Source: Flavobacteriales bacterium
Lineage (GTDB): Bacteria > Bacteroidota > Bacteroidia > Flavobacteriales_F > PHOS-HE28
Assembly: GCA_023957375.1 (NCBI GenBank)
Contig: JAMLHB010000003.1
Coordinates: forward strand, 397,342 to 461,341
DNA length: 64,000 nucleotides
Reading direction: 5' to 3'
Part shown: piece by piece, positions 25,204 to 36,032 of the stretch
How the letters are laid out: each line of letters begins with the position of its first letter
How positions within the stretch are numbered: position 1 is the stretch's first letter
Translations under genes and position numbers: made by a program
Notes under the pieces: generated by a model
The model's database searches: none
Told to the model about the DNA's origin: nothing
Seen by the model: the letters and a program-made list of their open reading frames with translations, nothing else

Positions 25204-28200
25204 TGCCCGCATGATCCATCGATGCGGTCCAAAGTGATATTCCCTTGGGAGTTCACGCTGCCCTTCACCGTAAGGCCGAAGCTGTCGCTCACACCGCAGA
25301 TGCTCGCGCCAACACTGGTGGACCCGCAGGCGATCAAGCTGAAGGTACTTCCCTGGAGAGCGGCCTCGAACAGCACTTCCGCGCTTGCGGAAAGGTCCAG
25401 GCTGGAGCAGTCGGGAATGGGGCTGAGCAGCCAGAAGCTCAGGCCCACATCGGCATAGGCCATGCCGCCGAAGCCGAGGCTTCCGGAAAGGTCCACCCAG
25501 TTGCGGCCCTCCACCGCACAGCTCGCATGGCCCGACACGCCCATCACCCCCAAGTTCAGGCTGGGCACCGAGAAGTCGATCAAGCTCAACTTGTCCTGCA
25601 GGAACAAGCCTTTGAGCTTCTTGCCGGCCATGGTGGCGGGCAGTGATTTGTAGCGGTACCCGCTCATCAGGTTGGAAAGCAGCGTGTCCGGAATGGCGTT
25701 ATGTGCGCCGATCATGAATGCCGGGTGATGGTCTTGCAGCGGCCAAGGGACCGGCGGTACGATCACATGCGAATCGTAACAGCTCACCAAGAACCCGTCC
25801 TTGTCCACGAGCAGGCCCAACTGGGCATTCACGATGTTCACCGCGCCGAAGTTGTTGTTGGATAGGCCTAAGCTGCCCACTAAGCGGGCGTGTTCAAAAT
25901 CGTAGCTCATGGCCATGTTGCCGAAGGGCGTGGCCAGTTGCGACATGCCGATCTTGCCTTGCCCCAGTTCCACGGCGCCCTTCACGGTAAAGGAGAGTTC
26001 GTTCGCCGGGTTGTCGTCGATCCCGGCCAAGTTCACCAGGTTGCCCTTGAAGGAAAGATCGTTCCATTGGTCCGGCCCCATGGTCTGGCGCCCGCTGTTG
26101 AGGAGCATCTTCTTGTTCGGCGATCCACCGAACCGGACCTCCTGCCTTGTGCTGCCCTTGTAATGCTGCGCATCGGTGCGGATCAGGTCGATGTAGGTGC
26201 TCGCCGCCGTATGGTCCAGGAAGCCGTATGCATAGACCGGTTCACCGGAGGAACCGTCCTCGGGATCGATCCGGAACCGTCCGTAGCACGTGAACTGGCC
26301 GGGCTTGATCACTTGGGAAGGCATGCGGTCGTCCAGCGTGAAGTACACGTTGCCCCGGCCGGTGGTGATGGTGGCCCCCAGCGGTTTGAGGCGGCTTGCG
26401 GTATTGTTGCCGTCCTTGTAAAAGCTGAAGAAGCCCGTGGTCTGTGGCAGGCCATGAATCGCAAGCGAGCAGTTCACCAGCAGGTCCACGCCGTCCGGGG
26501 TGAACTGCATGCTGCCCACCGGCGTCATGTCCATGATGTTGAAGTAGCGGTAATTCATGGCACGCACTTCCGCAAGCGGCTGGCCTCGGCTGAACAGGGA
26601 GAAGCTGGAGAACTGCACCTTGCTTGGCACCAGTTCCGCCGGGCCCTGCACGGTGGCCACCGAGGCGCTGCCGGTTGTGAGGGCGCCAAAGCGCCATGCA
26701 CCGGCCATGCCCTGGTACACATAGCCCGGGTCGTAGCCGAACGTCCAAGGCACGCCATCGGCCGGCTTCAATGGTGCAACACCGCCCAGGCGCACTTCAC
26801 CCAGTTGGCCGGCGTTCATCTCCAGCCCGTTCGGGCGGATCATGATCTGGGACATGGCGGCCTTCGCCAGCACCATGTCCAAGGTGCCTTGCGGGATGAC
26901 GATCGCGGCAAGGTCATTGTTGAAGGACCAAGGTGCCGTGGCGGTGAAGCTCCAGTCGTTCAATTTGAAGTTGAGCTTGTCGCCCCCGCCTTGGATCCCC
27001 TCAATGGTTTGGGGGGTCACGCGGATGTCGCCCACCTCCAGTTCCAGCAGTGCGGGCGTGATGTCTGGCACGTCCTTGACCTGCACCACGGTGGCGATGC
27101 GGAAGACCCCCGGCTCCACAAAGGAGCGCGTGCGGTCGCTTCGCGCCGGGAAGCCGCGCAGGGAAAATGCGGCGTTGGAAGGTTCCCAGAGCAGGCTCAT
27201 GGGGGCCAGTTTGAACGTCATCAGGTTGAAGGTGCGCTGCGCGTACGCCCCGTTGCTGCGGAACACGTCCAGCCGCGGTTGATCCGGGCCATCGCCCAAA
27301 TAGAACCGTCCGGTGAAATCATAGGAGAAGTTGAAGGTGGACAGCTCGCTGCTCACCGTGCCTCGCACCACCCCGCCGGTGGCCGTGCCCTGCACCTGCA
27401 CCAGGCCGGGGAAGAATGAAATGGGCACGCCCTTCAATGTGGCGTCCAGTGCGCCATAGAGCTTGAGCGGCACCTGGGCCATGTCCGTTGCCACGGCACC
27501 GCTTACGGGCACCGCCCGCGGCAAGCCCAACGGCCCCATCGCCCCGGCCTGCACCTTCACATCGGTGAAGGCGATGCGTTGACCGGGATCCTCCAAGCTG
27601 AAGTTGGCATTGGCCGGAAGGTTGATGAAGGCGCCGCTGATGGTGGACGTCCCGTCGCTGTTCTGCGCGCGCTTCTCCACCTCCACCGGGAAGCCCAGCA
27701 GTTTGGTGAGGTCCAGGTCATTGGCACGCTGCAGCACCAGCTCCACATGGGGCATCCGGGGGATCATCTTGAAATCCGGCGGCGGTCCCGGCATCATGAA
27801 GTAGTTCACGTCCTGCGCCGTGCCGATGTAGCTTACCAAGCTGTCCGCCTTGGCGGCATGCACGGTCAAGGGCCCCATGGCCACGCCGTGGAGCGTGAAA
27901 TTGCCCTGTCCGTCCGTGGTGGTCTGGTTCAGCTGTGCACCCTGCTGGTCCGAGCCGGTCTCCACCCACACCCGGGCCCCGGCAACAGGGGTGTCACCGG
28001 GGCTTGATACCACCTGCCCGCTGAGGCTGGTGCCGGGATCCAACTGCACCTCCAGTGTCACCGGTTCCGGGGAAACGGGATTCACCACGATCCGGTTCAC
28101 CGGCATCAGGTCGCCGGGTGGGTACACCTTCAACCGGAACTCGCTTTCGGGGGAAAGGAACTCGAAGTAGGCCACGCCGGCCTGGTCGGAGGTCTGCTGC

Positions 28201-31200
28201 CGCTGGTCCAACCACACCACCGCACCGGCAACGGGTCCGTTGGGAGCGTTGAGCTTCACGCGCAGGCGGTGGCGCTTTTCCTTCACCGTGAACACGCCAA
28301 GATCACTTGCCTCGGGGCCGTTGTTGAAGGGCACTGTCCGCGTCATGGTCAACGGGAAGTATTGATCGCTCAACGGCAGCAATTTCACCTGCTGGATACC
28401 GGACGGCGCAGGCACTTCAAAGCGTTCAATGGCTTGGTAGGCCTGGTAGCTCAGGGCCTCTGATGCATTGACCATTCCGCCCGTGGTTTGCCCGGCGGTG
28501 TGTACCCCGGTAGTTGTGGAAGTGGCCGGCAAATGCAATACCCAGGACGGGACCCCCTGCCCCGCACCACCGGTGAGCTGCATTTGCACTAGCCCCGATG
28601 GTGCCCATTGCCCCCCTGTGCTGCCCACATGTTCTATTGGCACCATCAACAACGCGGTTTCCGACCTTCCCCACGGCCCGTCGCCCACCTGCACATCGCA
28701 GCGCACGGGCTTCCCATCCTCATCCTGGATCGTGCCCTTCACCTTGCCGTACGGCTTGAGCAGGATGCCGCTGGTCATGTCCCATTGCAGGCCCATCTTC
28801 AGGTCCACTGCAGGTTCTTGCGGGTTGCTGTTGTTGAACTGCCCCGGCGGAATGCCCGGTTCGTTGCCTGCGGGCAAGGGCCGGGCTGCCGGCCAGAAAC
28901 CTGGCTTGCTGACGGTGATGCTTGCATGCGGGCCGAGGAAGAACATGCCGTCCTGCGAGCCCTTCACCAGGATGCTGCTGAATTCAAAGAAGCCGTTCGG
29001 TCCGGATTTCGTGGTGTAGGTCATCTCCGTGAAGTCCGCGGTTACCGTGCTCTCGCTGCAACCCACGACAACCGGAGGCACTTGGCCGGGAGCCTTGTCG
29101 TAGCGCAGGTGCAACTTCACGATCGCATCGGGCAGGGGCTGCGCCACGTCTGCCATCACCCTGCCGATCACGCGCGGGCCGCGTGGCACCAAGGAAACGG
29201 CCACATCGTATTGCGGCACTTGGAAAGCACTGTTGCGCATCGGTGCATCGCTCTCCGAAGCCACGGGACCGGTGATCTGACCGCCCGGGAATGGCGCCGT
29301 GTGGCGGAAATAGCTGTACAGTCCGCGCTCGTCGCTCGTCCTGCAATCCACCACATACTCATCCGGGGTGGCCGTATTGTGGAACACGAGGTTGTTGAAC
29401 AAGGCGCTGCCGTCCGCCGACTTCGTGAAGCACTGTGAAACCAGGGGTACTTCACCCATTCCCGGAATGGCCATGGCAGCGGCCTTGTGCTGGCCTTCAT
29501 CCTTCGGTATATGCGATGGGCGGTGGTCCGCAGGCCTGAGCACGCTCACCTGCACATTGCCCATCGGGCTTCCCTTGCCGCCCATTTGGTGGTTGCAGGC
29601 GCCCTGCACCACGGTCACCTTCAGGTCGTAGCTGCGCACGTAGCAGGCCTGCTCGGGCAGGTCCACGTCATCGCCGGGCTGTGCGTAAATCTCCAGGTCC
29701 GGGCTGCAGTAGTAGGGCGAGGCCACCTCCAGCATCAGCACCTTGTAGGCGTTCGTGGCGGCGGTGGTGCTTCCCAACCATTGCTTCTCGGGCAGGCCGT
29801 ACTTGTTGATCCACGAAAAGTAATTAATGCTTCCCGGCACGTTGATCCCGGTGTAGGAGGGCTGGTGGTAGAAAAACTCATATTCTCCGTTGCTGCCCGT
29901 GGTACCCGTGGCGATCACCCGGCCATAGTGCCATTGGCTTCCATCCTCCGGCTGCGGCAATCCGCTGCTGCCGGGAAGCTGGTCCACACCGAGCACCACG
30001 CGGTCGGCCTTGGTCACATGCCCCTGCTTGTCGCGCGTTTCCACGCCCTCCAACACAACCCGTTCCACCAGCCTGATCGGGATGTCCGCCAAGGCCTGGC
30101 TTCCTGCGGTACTGACCGGGAAGCGGTCCTTCCACTTGTAATCCGGGAAGATCGTGAACACATTACCTGATACAAGGACGTTTGGTGACTGGTCATATGC
30201 GTTGATGACCCCGGAGGAATGATCATAGGCACCGATGACCATCGATTCACCACTGGAAACATCTACGCCCTGCACACCGATCGCGCCTTGTTGCGCACCT
30301 TGTCCATTCCCCAAGAAGGGAGACAAGGCGGAAATGATCACTTGCGATGCCCCCAGTTGCAAGCCCCCCAAGGACATTTCCTGTGCACAACCTTGCCTGC
30401 CGCTGTCCTTGAACCGGTACACCAGTCGGCCCTTGATGCGCGTATCCGCGATGGGCCCGATGGGCAGCATGTTCGCGGGCATGGTCTGCACGCCGACGGT
30501 ATGGGCCGGTGGCGGAGGTTGTGCCGGTTGTATTTCGAACGTACATGCCTCGCTGCGGCCCTTGTTCTCGAATGGAATGCTGTTGGTTGCATCCTTGGCC
30601 ACCACGGCGGCAACGTAGGTCACGCCGGTGTTCAATTTCGGGTCGTAGGGTTGCCAGGCGTAGGTGGGGGCCGTCAGGTTGGTGCGCACGATGGGATTGC
30701 CCATCAGGCCGTCCATGGCCAGTGCGATCGCATTGTTCGGGTTCTGCCCCGCGAGCAGTTCCAAGATGTACAGGTCATAGCGCACATTGGCCAGGTTGAA
30801 GTTGCCCACGGGCGGGCTCCAGGTAAAGACCGGCCATTGCGTTTCCACGGCCTCACCGCACAGCGGGAAAGTGATCACGGGCGGTTGTGCCATGGCGATG
30901 GTGAAGAACAGGCAGCCCGCCGGGGCCTCATCGCTGAGCGGCGCATTGGTGTTGTAATCCAAGGCTTGCACGCACAGTTCATAGTTGCCTTCCGGCAGGA
31001 TCCCCGTCTGCATCGCGGCATCGGCCACCTGCTGGGGCGCGCTCACTTGGAAGTTGTTCGGGTCCAGGAACGCCATGGCCTGGGAATTGGCCTGGATCAC
31101 CTTGTTCTCCAAGCCCGCTAGCACGATGGGCGACTGCGGGGCGTAGCTGCTGCGCGTGCGGCCGCTGTATCCGTTGTCGCCGGTGATGGTGCCCACCAAC

Positions 31201-31376
31201 TTCACCTGGCGCGGCGCGGTGGCGGTATTGAGCAGGTTCACGATCAGCGCTCCCTGGTAGTCACTGAGGTGGATGCTGTACGGCGGCGTGATGATGGGCG
31301 TCACCACTACCTGTCCCTGCGCGGCGGCGGACATGGCGACCAGCGCGGCGGTCATCAAGGCGGGCAAGGTTCTCAT
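25200..31376 (-). CDS. Giant exported protein (2,058 aa) of unknown function
   Basis: A signal peptide (LPALMTAALVAMSAAAQGQ) is followed by an N-terminal region beginning VVVTPIITPPYSIHLSDYQG, an FnIII-like segment (WPVFTWSPPVGNFNLANVRY), several carboxypeptidase-regulatory-like / Ig-like folds (e.g. PDAIVKLHLRYDKAPG, VAGARVWVETGSDQQG) and a long beta-helical-looking C-terminal half rich in Gly, Asn and Phe. No T9SS sorting domain is present. It may belong to a Bacteroidota family of very large envelope proteins (TANFOR-like is a guess). It lies 21 nt downstream of an outer-membrane barrel gene and is coupled to the FnIII gene. Confidence 0.75.
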   Translation of the reverse strand: MRTLPALMTAALVAMSAAAQGQVVVTPIITPPYSIHLSDYQGALIVNLLNTATAPRQVKLVGTITGDNGYSGRTRSSYAPQSPIVLAGLENKVIQANSQAMAFLDPNNFQVSAPQQVADAAMQTGILPEGNYELCVQALDYNTNAPLSDEAPAGCLFFTIAMAQPPVITFPLCGEAVETQWPVFTWSPPVGNFNLANVRYDLYILELLAGQNPNNAIALAMDGLMGNPIVRTNLTAPTYAWQPYDPKLNTGVTYVAAVVAKDATNSIPFENKGRSEACTFEIQPAQPPPPAHTVGVQTMPANMLPIGPIADTRIKGRLVYRFKDSGRQGCAQEMSLGGLQLGASQVIISALSPFLGNGQGAQQGAIGVQGVDVSSGESMVIGAYDHSSGVINAYDQSPNVLVSGNVFTIFPDYKWKDRFPVSTAGSQALADIPIRLVERVVLEGVETRDKQGHVTKADRVVLGVDQLPGSSGLPQPEDGSQWHYGRVIATGTTGSNGEYEFFYHQPSYTGINVPGSINYFSWINKYGLPEKQWLGSTTAATNAYKVLMLEVASPYYCSPDLEIYAQPGDDVDLPEQACYVRSYDLKVTVVQGACNHQMGGKGSPMGNVQVSVLRPADHRPSHIPKDEGQHKAAAMAIPGMGEVPLVSQCFTKSADGSALFNNLVFHNTATPDEYVVDCRTSDERGLYSYFRHTAPFPGGQITGPVASESDAPMRNSAFQVPQYDVAVSLVPRGPRVIGRVMADVAQPLPDAIVKLHLRYDKAPGQVPPVVVGCSESTVTADFTEMTYTTKSGPNGFFEFSSILVKGSQDGMFFLGPHASITVSKPGFWPAARPLPAGNEPGIPPGQFNNSNPQEPAVDLKMGLQWDMTSGILLKPYGKVKGTIQDEDGKPVRCDVQVGDGPWGRSETALLMVPIEHVGSTGGQWAPSGLVQMQLTGGAGQGVPSWVLHLPATSTTTGVHTAGQTTGGMVNASEALSYQAYQAIERFEVPAPSGIQQVKLLPLSDQYFPLTMTRTVPFNNGPEASDLGVFTVKEKRHRLRVKLNAPNGPVAGAVVWLDQRQQTSDQAGVAYFEFLSPESEFRLKVYPPGDLMPVNRIVVNPVSPEPVTLEVQLDPGTSLSGQVVSSPGDTPVAGARVWVETGSDQQGAQLNQTTTDGQGNFTLHGVAMGPLTVHAAKADSLVSYIGTAQDVNYFMMPGPPPDFKMIPRMPHVELVLQRANDLDLTKLLGFPVEVEKRAQNSDGTSTISGAFINLPANANFSLEDPGQRIAFTDVKVQAGAMGPLGLPRAVPVSGAVATDMAQVPLKLYGALDATLKGVPISFFPGLVQVQGTATGGVVRGTVSSELSTFNFSYDFTGRFYLGDGPDQPRLDVFRSNGAYAQRTFNLMTFKLAPMSLLWEPSNAAFSLRGFPARSDRTRSFVEPGVFRIATVVQVKDVPDITPALLELEVGDIRVTPQTIEGIQGGGDKLNFKLNDWSFTATAPWSFNNDLAAIVIPQGTLDMVLAKAAMSQIMIRPNGLEMNAGQLGEVRLGGVAPLKPADGVPWTFGYDPGYVYQGMAGAWRFGALTTGSASVATVQGPAELVPSKVQFSSFSLFSRGQPLAEVRAMNYRYFNIMDMTPVGSMQFTPDGVDLLVNCSLAIHGLPQTTGFFSFYKDGNNTASRLKPLGATITTGRGNVYFTLDDRMPSQVIKPGQFTCYGRFRIDPEDGSSGEPVYAYGFLDHTAASTYIDLIRTDAQHYKGSTRQEVRFGGSPNKKMLLNSGRQTMGPDQWNDLSFKGNLVNLAGIDDNPANELSFTVKGAVELGQGKIGMSQLATPFGNMAMSYDFEHARLVGSLGLSNNNFGAVNIVNAQLGLLVDKDGFLVSCYDSHVIVPPVPWPLQDHHPAFMIGAHNAIPDTLLSNLMSGYRYKSLPATMAGKKLKGLFLQDKLSLIDFSVPSLNLGVMGVSGHASCAVEGRNWVDLSGSLGFGGMAYADVGLSFWLLSPIPDCSSLDLSASAEVLFEAALQGSTFSLIACGSTSVGASICGVSDSFGLTVKGSVNSQGNITLDRIDGSCGQ

Positions 31377-31397
31377 GGCACGGGGCTTTTCATGGTA

Positions 31398-33146
31398 TCA
31401 GAAGCGGATGTCCGCGCCGATGACACCGGTATCTTCGGTGAAGGCGGGGACCGACGGGTCATTGCTGCGGTTGTCCTGATGGCTCAACGTGAGCACGAAG
31501 GAGATGCGCTTGGTGGCCTGCATGCTCCCCTGAAGGTCCAATTGCCAGGTTGATCCGTGGCCGCCCGCGGGAAGTGCATTGGCCAGGAAGGAGCCGCGCA
31601 GTTCAGTGCCCAAGCGGCCCTCCTTCAGCCAAGAACGGCCCGCTTCCACGTGGAAGCCTTTGCTGATCGTGCGCCCCACGACGCTCTCGGTGTTGCGGAA
31701 GATCGCCCCTCCGCCCAGGCGGGCCTGGTCCTGCTTCCAGTTCCGCGTGTAGGCCAGGTCCGTGTGCAGGCCGGTGAGCATGGCCCGGCTGAAGGCTTCC
31801 GCACCACGGTCGCTGAGGGCAAAGAAATTGATGGTGCACGTGGCAAAGTGGCTGCCATTGCTTGCGGAATACGTCACGCGCGGCTGCAACAGCAGATTCT
31901 GGCTCACTTGCCTGAACCGTGCCGTATCGTTTGCCACCGGCCTGAGCGGGTCCTGCACAATGCCGAAGTTGGAGTAGTTGAGCACGCAACCGAACGCCTT
32001 TCCGCCCGTGTAGCTCAACCCCAGGTTGGCCATGATGCGCTTGGCGGTGGCGGCACGCAGCCGCTTCAGGTTGTTGTGCTGCCAACCCACGGTGGCGTTG
32101 GCGCTCAGCCGGTTCTTGAGCAGGCTGCCGCTGGCCGTGCCGGTGACCTGTTCCACATCCGTCTGGAAGTAATAGGTGCCCATGCTCTTGTAGTCGGGGT
32201 CAACCCGGCGGTAGGTGAGTTTGCCGCGCAGGCGTTTCCGCTTCAGGGCAAGGCCGGTCTCAACGGCCATCAAACCTTGGGTGCTCGTACGCGTGGTGAA
32301 CACGGGGTTTGCGACCCGGGCCCAAGGCCTGTCCTCTTGCGCCAACGGCGAAGCACGCAGATCCCGGGTATAGGCACTGCCGGCCATGTCGAATTCCCAA
32401 CGCAGCACCTCGGTCAGTTTTACCCGGCCCACCAGGCCGACCGCCAAATTTTCGGCCGGCGCCAGTTGAACCGCTTCCGGCACGGGGATCGAGCGTACAT
32501 CATCACGTGCGCGCAGCACGACGACATCCACATACTGCTCCTCGGTGCCCACGCCCAGCTTCACCGCATAGCCCGTGCGCCCGTATGCCGGTATGGGGAT
32601 GTCGCTGATGAACTTGGAAGGGTCGTACACGGCGGCGGTGTCCTCGGCCACGGCTTTTTGTAACCGTCCGTACATGAAGCCGAACCGGAATTTGCCGGGG
32701 TTCAGTTCCACGCCTGCCATCAATGCCCTGTGGCCGGCGAGCGTGAATTTCGAGAACGTGAGGTCGCGATAGCCCAAGTGCAGCTTCGCCCATTTGTAGC
32801 GCGGGCTGAGGCCGAACTGGTTGAAGGGCTGCTGGAACGAACGCTGCTGATCGCTGAGCACCAGCATGAACGGCAATTGGATGCCCAGGACGCTGAGCAC
32901 TGGTGATCCGCTGATGGACCAAAACCCCGGTGTGTGCCGCGGATCGATCCCTTGTGCATGGTACAGGCCGAAGCGCGCCTGCAGCGTTCCGTTGAACTGG
33001 GCAACCGGGGCCTGACCAATTTGCGCAATATCCTGTGAGCGTGCCGTTCCGCACACCCCCACCACAAAAGCCGCAAGAAAGATCGGCTTTACCCCATTGT
33101 GCCAATGTCCAAAATTGCAATTTTCAAACGCAATGATGTTCGTCAT
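31398..33146 (-). CDS. Outer-membrane beta-barrel protein, first gene of envelope operon
   Basis: This 582-residue protein starts at the ATG at 33146, just ahead of a signal peptide (GVKPIFLAAFVVGVCGTARS). The remainder is alternating amphipathic strands (e.g. KWAKLHLGYRDLTFSKFTLA, RLSANATVGWQHNNL) ending ADIRF, typical of a large barrel that closes with a terminal aromatic residue. The frame reads further upstream through unlikely sequence. It is divergent from yebC. It may form the outer-membrane component for the two large secreted proteins downstream (inference from operon order). Confidence 0.75.
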   Translation of the reverse strand: MTNIIAFENCNFGHWHNGVKPIFLAAFVVGVCGTARSQDIAQIGQAPVAQFNGTLQARFGLYHAQGIDPRHTPGFWSISGSPVLSVLGIQLPFMLVLSDQQRSFQQPFNQFGLSPRYKWAKLHLGYRDLTFSKFTLAGHRALMAGVELNPGKFRFGFMYGRLQKAVAEDTAAVYDPSKFISDIPIPAYGRTGYAVKLGVGTEEQYVDVVVLRARDDVRSIPVPEAVQLAPAENLAVGLVGRVKLTEVLRWEFDMAGSAYTRDLRASPLAQEDRPWARVANPVFTTRTSTQGLMAVETGLALKRKRLRGKLTYRRVDPDYKSMGTYYFQTDVEQVTGTASGSLLKNRLSANATVGWQHNNLKRLRAATAKRIMANLGLSYTGGKAFGCVLNYSNFGIVQDPLRPVANDTARFRQVSQNLLLQPRVTYSASNGSHFATCTINFFALSDRGAEAFSRAMLTGLHTDLAYTRNWKQDQARLGGGAIFRNTESVVGRTISKGFHVEAGRSWLKEGRLGTELRGSFLANALPAGGHGSTWQLDLQGSMQATKRISFVLTLSHQDNRSNDPSVPAFTEDTGVIGADIRF

Positions 33147-33239
33147 GTTCGCTGCCCGGTTGCCCGGCGCACCGTTCCATATGCCCGGTCCGTGGTGCCC
33201 CGCCTGTAGGGAAATGATGGGCAACCGCCCATAACTTCC

Positions 33240-33247
33240 TACTTTCG
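33240..33247 (+). promoter_or_regulatory. Candidate -7 box of yebC
   Basis: TACTTTCG, followed by C, lies 48 nt before the yebC ATG. Confidence 0.4.
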
Positions 33248-33295
33248 CACACCCTGCGGTGCATTCCGCATTTCCAGGACAAACAGACTCTTTCC

Positions 33296-34048
33296 ATGGG
33301 CCGCATTTTCGAGAAACGCAAGCACAAGATCTTCGCCCGCAACGCCAAGCTCAGCAAGCTCTTTACCCGCATCGGCAAGGAGATCTCCATGGCCGTGAAG
33401 GCCGGCGGGCCCAGCCCCGAGGCCAACCACCGCCTGAAGGTGGCCATCCAGAACGCCAAGGGCATGAACATGCCCAAGGACAACATCGACCGGGCCATCA
33501 AGAAGGCCGCCGGCGGCACCGAGGAGAATTACACCGAGATGACCTATGAGGGCTACGCGCCCGGCGGCGTGGCCATTTTCGTGGACACCGCCACGAACAA
33601 CCCCACGCGAACGGTGAGCAATGTGCGCAGCTTCTTCAACAAGTGCGACGGCAACCTCGGCAACTCAGGCTCGCTGGCGCACGTGTTTGAGCGCAAGGCC
33701 GAATTCGTGGTGACTGCGGATTCGCTGAAGAAAATGGATCCCGATGAGTTTGAAATGGCCCTGATCGACGCGGGCGCGGACGACCTGGTGCACGACGAGG
33801 AAGGGTTCATCATCCTAGCCCCGTTCACCGAGTTCGGCAACATCCAGCACAAGTTGGACGAACTGGGCATTGAGGCCAAGAGCGCCGAGTTGAAGCGCTT
33901 CCCGTTGAGCACCATCCCCGCCGACCTGGCCACGGCGCGCAACGTGATGAAGCTGATCGACATGCTGGAGGATGACGACGACGTGAACGCCGTGTACCAC
34001 AACATGGAACTGAGCGAAGAGGTAGAGGCGGCCTTGGCCGAAGGATAA
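33296..34048 (+). CDS. YebC/PmpR-family protein
   Basis: This 250-residue protein has the full YebC fold: a basic N-terminus (GRIFEKRKHKIFARNAKLSK), the conserved NMPKDNIDRAIKKAAGG segment and an acidic C-terminal domain. Family members were described as DNA-binding regulators; some are now known to relieve ribosome stalling on proline-rich sequences. It is monocistronic and convergent with the kinase gene ending at 34070. Confidence 0.93.
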   Translation: MGRIFEKRKHKIFARNAKLSKLFTRIGKEISMAVKAGGPSPEANHRLKVAIQNAKGMNMPKDNIDRAIKKAAGGTEENYTEMTYEGYAPGGVAIFVDTATNNPTRTVSNVRSFFNKCDGNLGNSGSLAHVFERKAEFVVTADSLKKMDPDEFEMALIDAGADDLVHDEEGFIILAPFTEFGNIQHKLDELGIEAKSAELKRFPLSTIPADLATARNVMKLIDMLEDDDDVNAVYHNMELSEEVEAALAEG

Positions 34049-34069
34049 AGGGCTTCAAGCGGCACAGCC

Positions 34070-35992
34070 TCAACTGCGGTGCGCCGTCCTGAAGCGGATG
34101 TGGTAACGCGTGCCCGTTTCGTCCGATTCCATCGAAAGGGTGCCGTTGAGCTGTTCCACCAGGCTGCTGATCAAGCTGCGCCCCAGCGTGTCCGAAGGCT
34201 GGTCCTGCTTTTCCAACGGAATGCCCTTGCCGTCGTCGCTGTAGTTGAGGTCGAACTCCTGCTCGCCTGCACGGTGCACCCGCAGGTTGATGAATCCCCC
34301 TTCACCCGGCGAGAAGGCATGTTTGAACGAGTTGGTGATCAGCTCGTTGAGGATCAGTCCCAGCGGCACCAGCGTATCCATGTCCAACGCCAGGTCGGGG
34401 TCGATGGCGGTGCGGTAACGGATCTTCTCCTGCACCTTGTTCAACAGCACCAGCTCGCTAAACAGATCGCGGATGTACTGTGCCAAATTGAGCTGCGCCA
34501 GGTCGCTTCCCTTGTACAGCTTTTCATGCAGCAAGGCCATGGAGGCCACGCGGCTCTGGGTCTGTGAAAGGGCCTGCTGGAGGCGTTCGTCGGCAATGGT
34601 GCCCGACTGCAGGCGCAACATACTGGACACCAACTGCAGATTGTTCTTCACCCGGTGGTGGATCTCGCGGATCAATGTTTCAATGCGGGCGTTGGCCTGT
34701 TCCAGCTTTTCCTTTTCGTTGAACAGGACCTGGTTGTACTCCAGGTCGCGCTGCCGCGCTGATTTCAGGTTATCCCGCATGCGGGTGAGCGAATGGCCCA
34801 GTACGTCCTGCTCGCCGCTGATGAGCACCGAGGCATCGTAATTGCCCTGCCCGATGGCATCGGCACTGGCGGACAGGGAACGGATCGTGCCGATCATCTT
34901 GTTGAACGACCCCGCCATCTGGCCCACCTCGTCGCGGGTCCTCACCGGCACGTTTCCGCGTACATCACCCTGGGCCAGGGCGGCGGCAGCATGGGTGACT
35001 TCATTGATGGTGCTCCGCAACCCGCGCATGATGACCATGGCCATCACCGCCACCGCGCCCACCACGATCAACAGCGCGGCCAACACCAGCACCAAGCGCC
35101 GCTGCGCATCGCGTGAAACGTCCTTGCTGGCCCGGATGATCGAATCGATCGACTGTTCCTCCGCCGCGCGCAGGAGCAGCATGGCCCTGCCACTGACCTC
35201 CCACCATCGGGCGGCATCGGTGCCCAGGTTGGCGACGCTCCGCTTGGATGTCACCGTGCTTAACACAAACCGGAGGAAGTTGACGTCCGGCCCTTGGAAG
35301 GTGTTGCGGTACAGGGTTTGCATGTCCGGCGAGGCATCGCGTTTGAACAGGAACAAGCTGGTTTCGTACAGTGCAATGCGGTCGTAAAGCTCCTCTTGTT
35401 CCTGCTGGGTGATGCCCGAGGCCAGGCCCCTGAGCACCAGCATCCGGATGTCGCTCAAGGATTCTTTGGCATAAAGCAGGCTTTGGTGGGCGAACATCCT
35501 GTTGTTCACATCCTGGTCCACGGCCTGCCTGGACATTTCGGCCAAATTGCGGACCAACTCCTCGTTCATCGACCTGAAACCAAGCTCGGCAAGAGCGGGG
35601 GCAATGCTCCGCCCATCCACTTGGCGGCGCAAGCCATCGAGCGGTTGCAGGTCCGCCGAAGCACGCATCATGGGGCCGCCTGCAACGGTGTTCTCGCCCA
35701 ATCGGGCCATCCGTGCATCGCTTTGGGCACGGGCCAGCTGCAGGTAATGCCCGCCGGGCAGCACCTTTTCCAACGTGGCCACGCTTACCGCCCCTTCGTA
35801 CTGCATGGCATCCACCACATCGCTGATCGCACGGATGCTGCCCGACTGCTTGGCCACGTAGCCCAATACCCTGCTGCGTTTCAGGTTGGAATCAACCTGC
35901 TTGCCGATCAGCAGCACCAGGCCGAGCACCGGTATGCCCAGGGTCACCAGGAACTTGGTCCGGATCGGAAAATCAGCGAAGCGCCAGTTCAT
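34070..35992 (-). CDS. NIT-HAMP sensor histidine kinase (HisKA_2 type)
   Basis: The 640 residues show a first membrane helix (~14-30), a large all-helical extracytoplasmic domain of the nitrate/nitrite-sensing (NIT) type (~40-290), a second helix (~300-322), HAMP (~323-376), a coiled coil, and a HisKA_2 dimerisation domain with [13 protein letters not shown], where one of the two histidines at 445-446 is the phospho-acceptor. The HATPase has N and G boxes ([23 protein letters not shown]). No response regulator is adjacent. A -7 box lies 7 nt before the ATG. The actual ligand is unknown. Confidence 0.9.
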   Translation of the reverse strand: MNWRFADFPIRTKFLVTLGIPVLGLVLLIGKQVDSNLKRSRVLGYVAKQSGSIRAISDVVDAMQYEGAVSVATLEKVLPGGHYLQLARAQSDARMARLGENTVAGGPMMRASADLQPLDGLRRQVDGRSIAPALAELGFRSMNEELVRNLAEMSRQAVDQDVNNRMFAHQSLLYAKESLSDIRMLVLRGLASGITQQEQEELYDRIALYETSLFLFKRDASPDMQTLYRNTFQGPDVNFLRFVLSTVTSKRSVANLGTDAARWWEVSGRAMLLLRAAEEQSIDSIIRASKDVSRDAQRRLVLVLAALLIVVGAVAVMAMVIMRGLRSTINEVTHAAAALAQGDVRGNVPVRTRDEVGQMAGSFNKMIGTIRSLSASADAIGQGNYDASVLISGEQDVLGHSLTRMRDNLKSARQRDLEYNQVLFNEKEKLEQANARIETLIREIHHRVKNNLQLVSSMLRLQSGTIADERLQQALSQTQSRVASMALLHEKLYKGSDLAQLNLAQYIRDLFSELVLLNKVQEKIRYRTAIDPDLALDMDTLVPLGLILNELITNSFKHAFSPGEGGFINLRVHRAGEQEFDLNYSDDGKGIPLEKQDQPSDTLGRSLISSLVEQLNGTLSMESDETGTRYHIRFRTAHRS

Positions 35993-35999
35993 GGGCCAG

Positions 36000-36007
36000 C
36001 GAAAGTA
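36000..36007 (-). promoter_or_regulatory. -7 box of the NIT kinase, very short leader
   Basis: TACTTTCG on the minus strand ends 7 nt before the kinase ATG, leaving almost no 5' leader. Confidence 0.5.
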
Positions 36008-36032
36008 GGGGAAGCCAGCGTGTCGCGCTATC

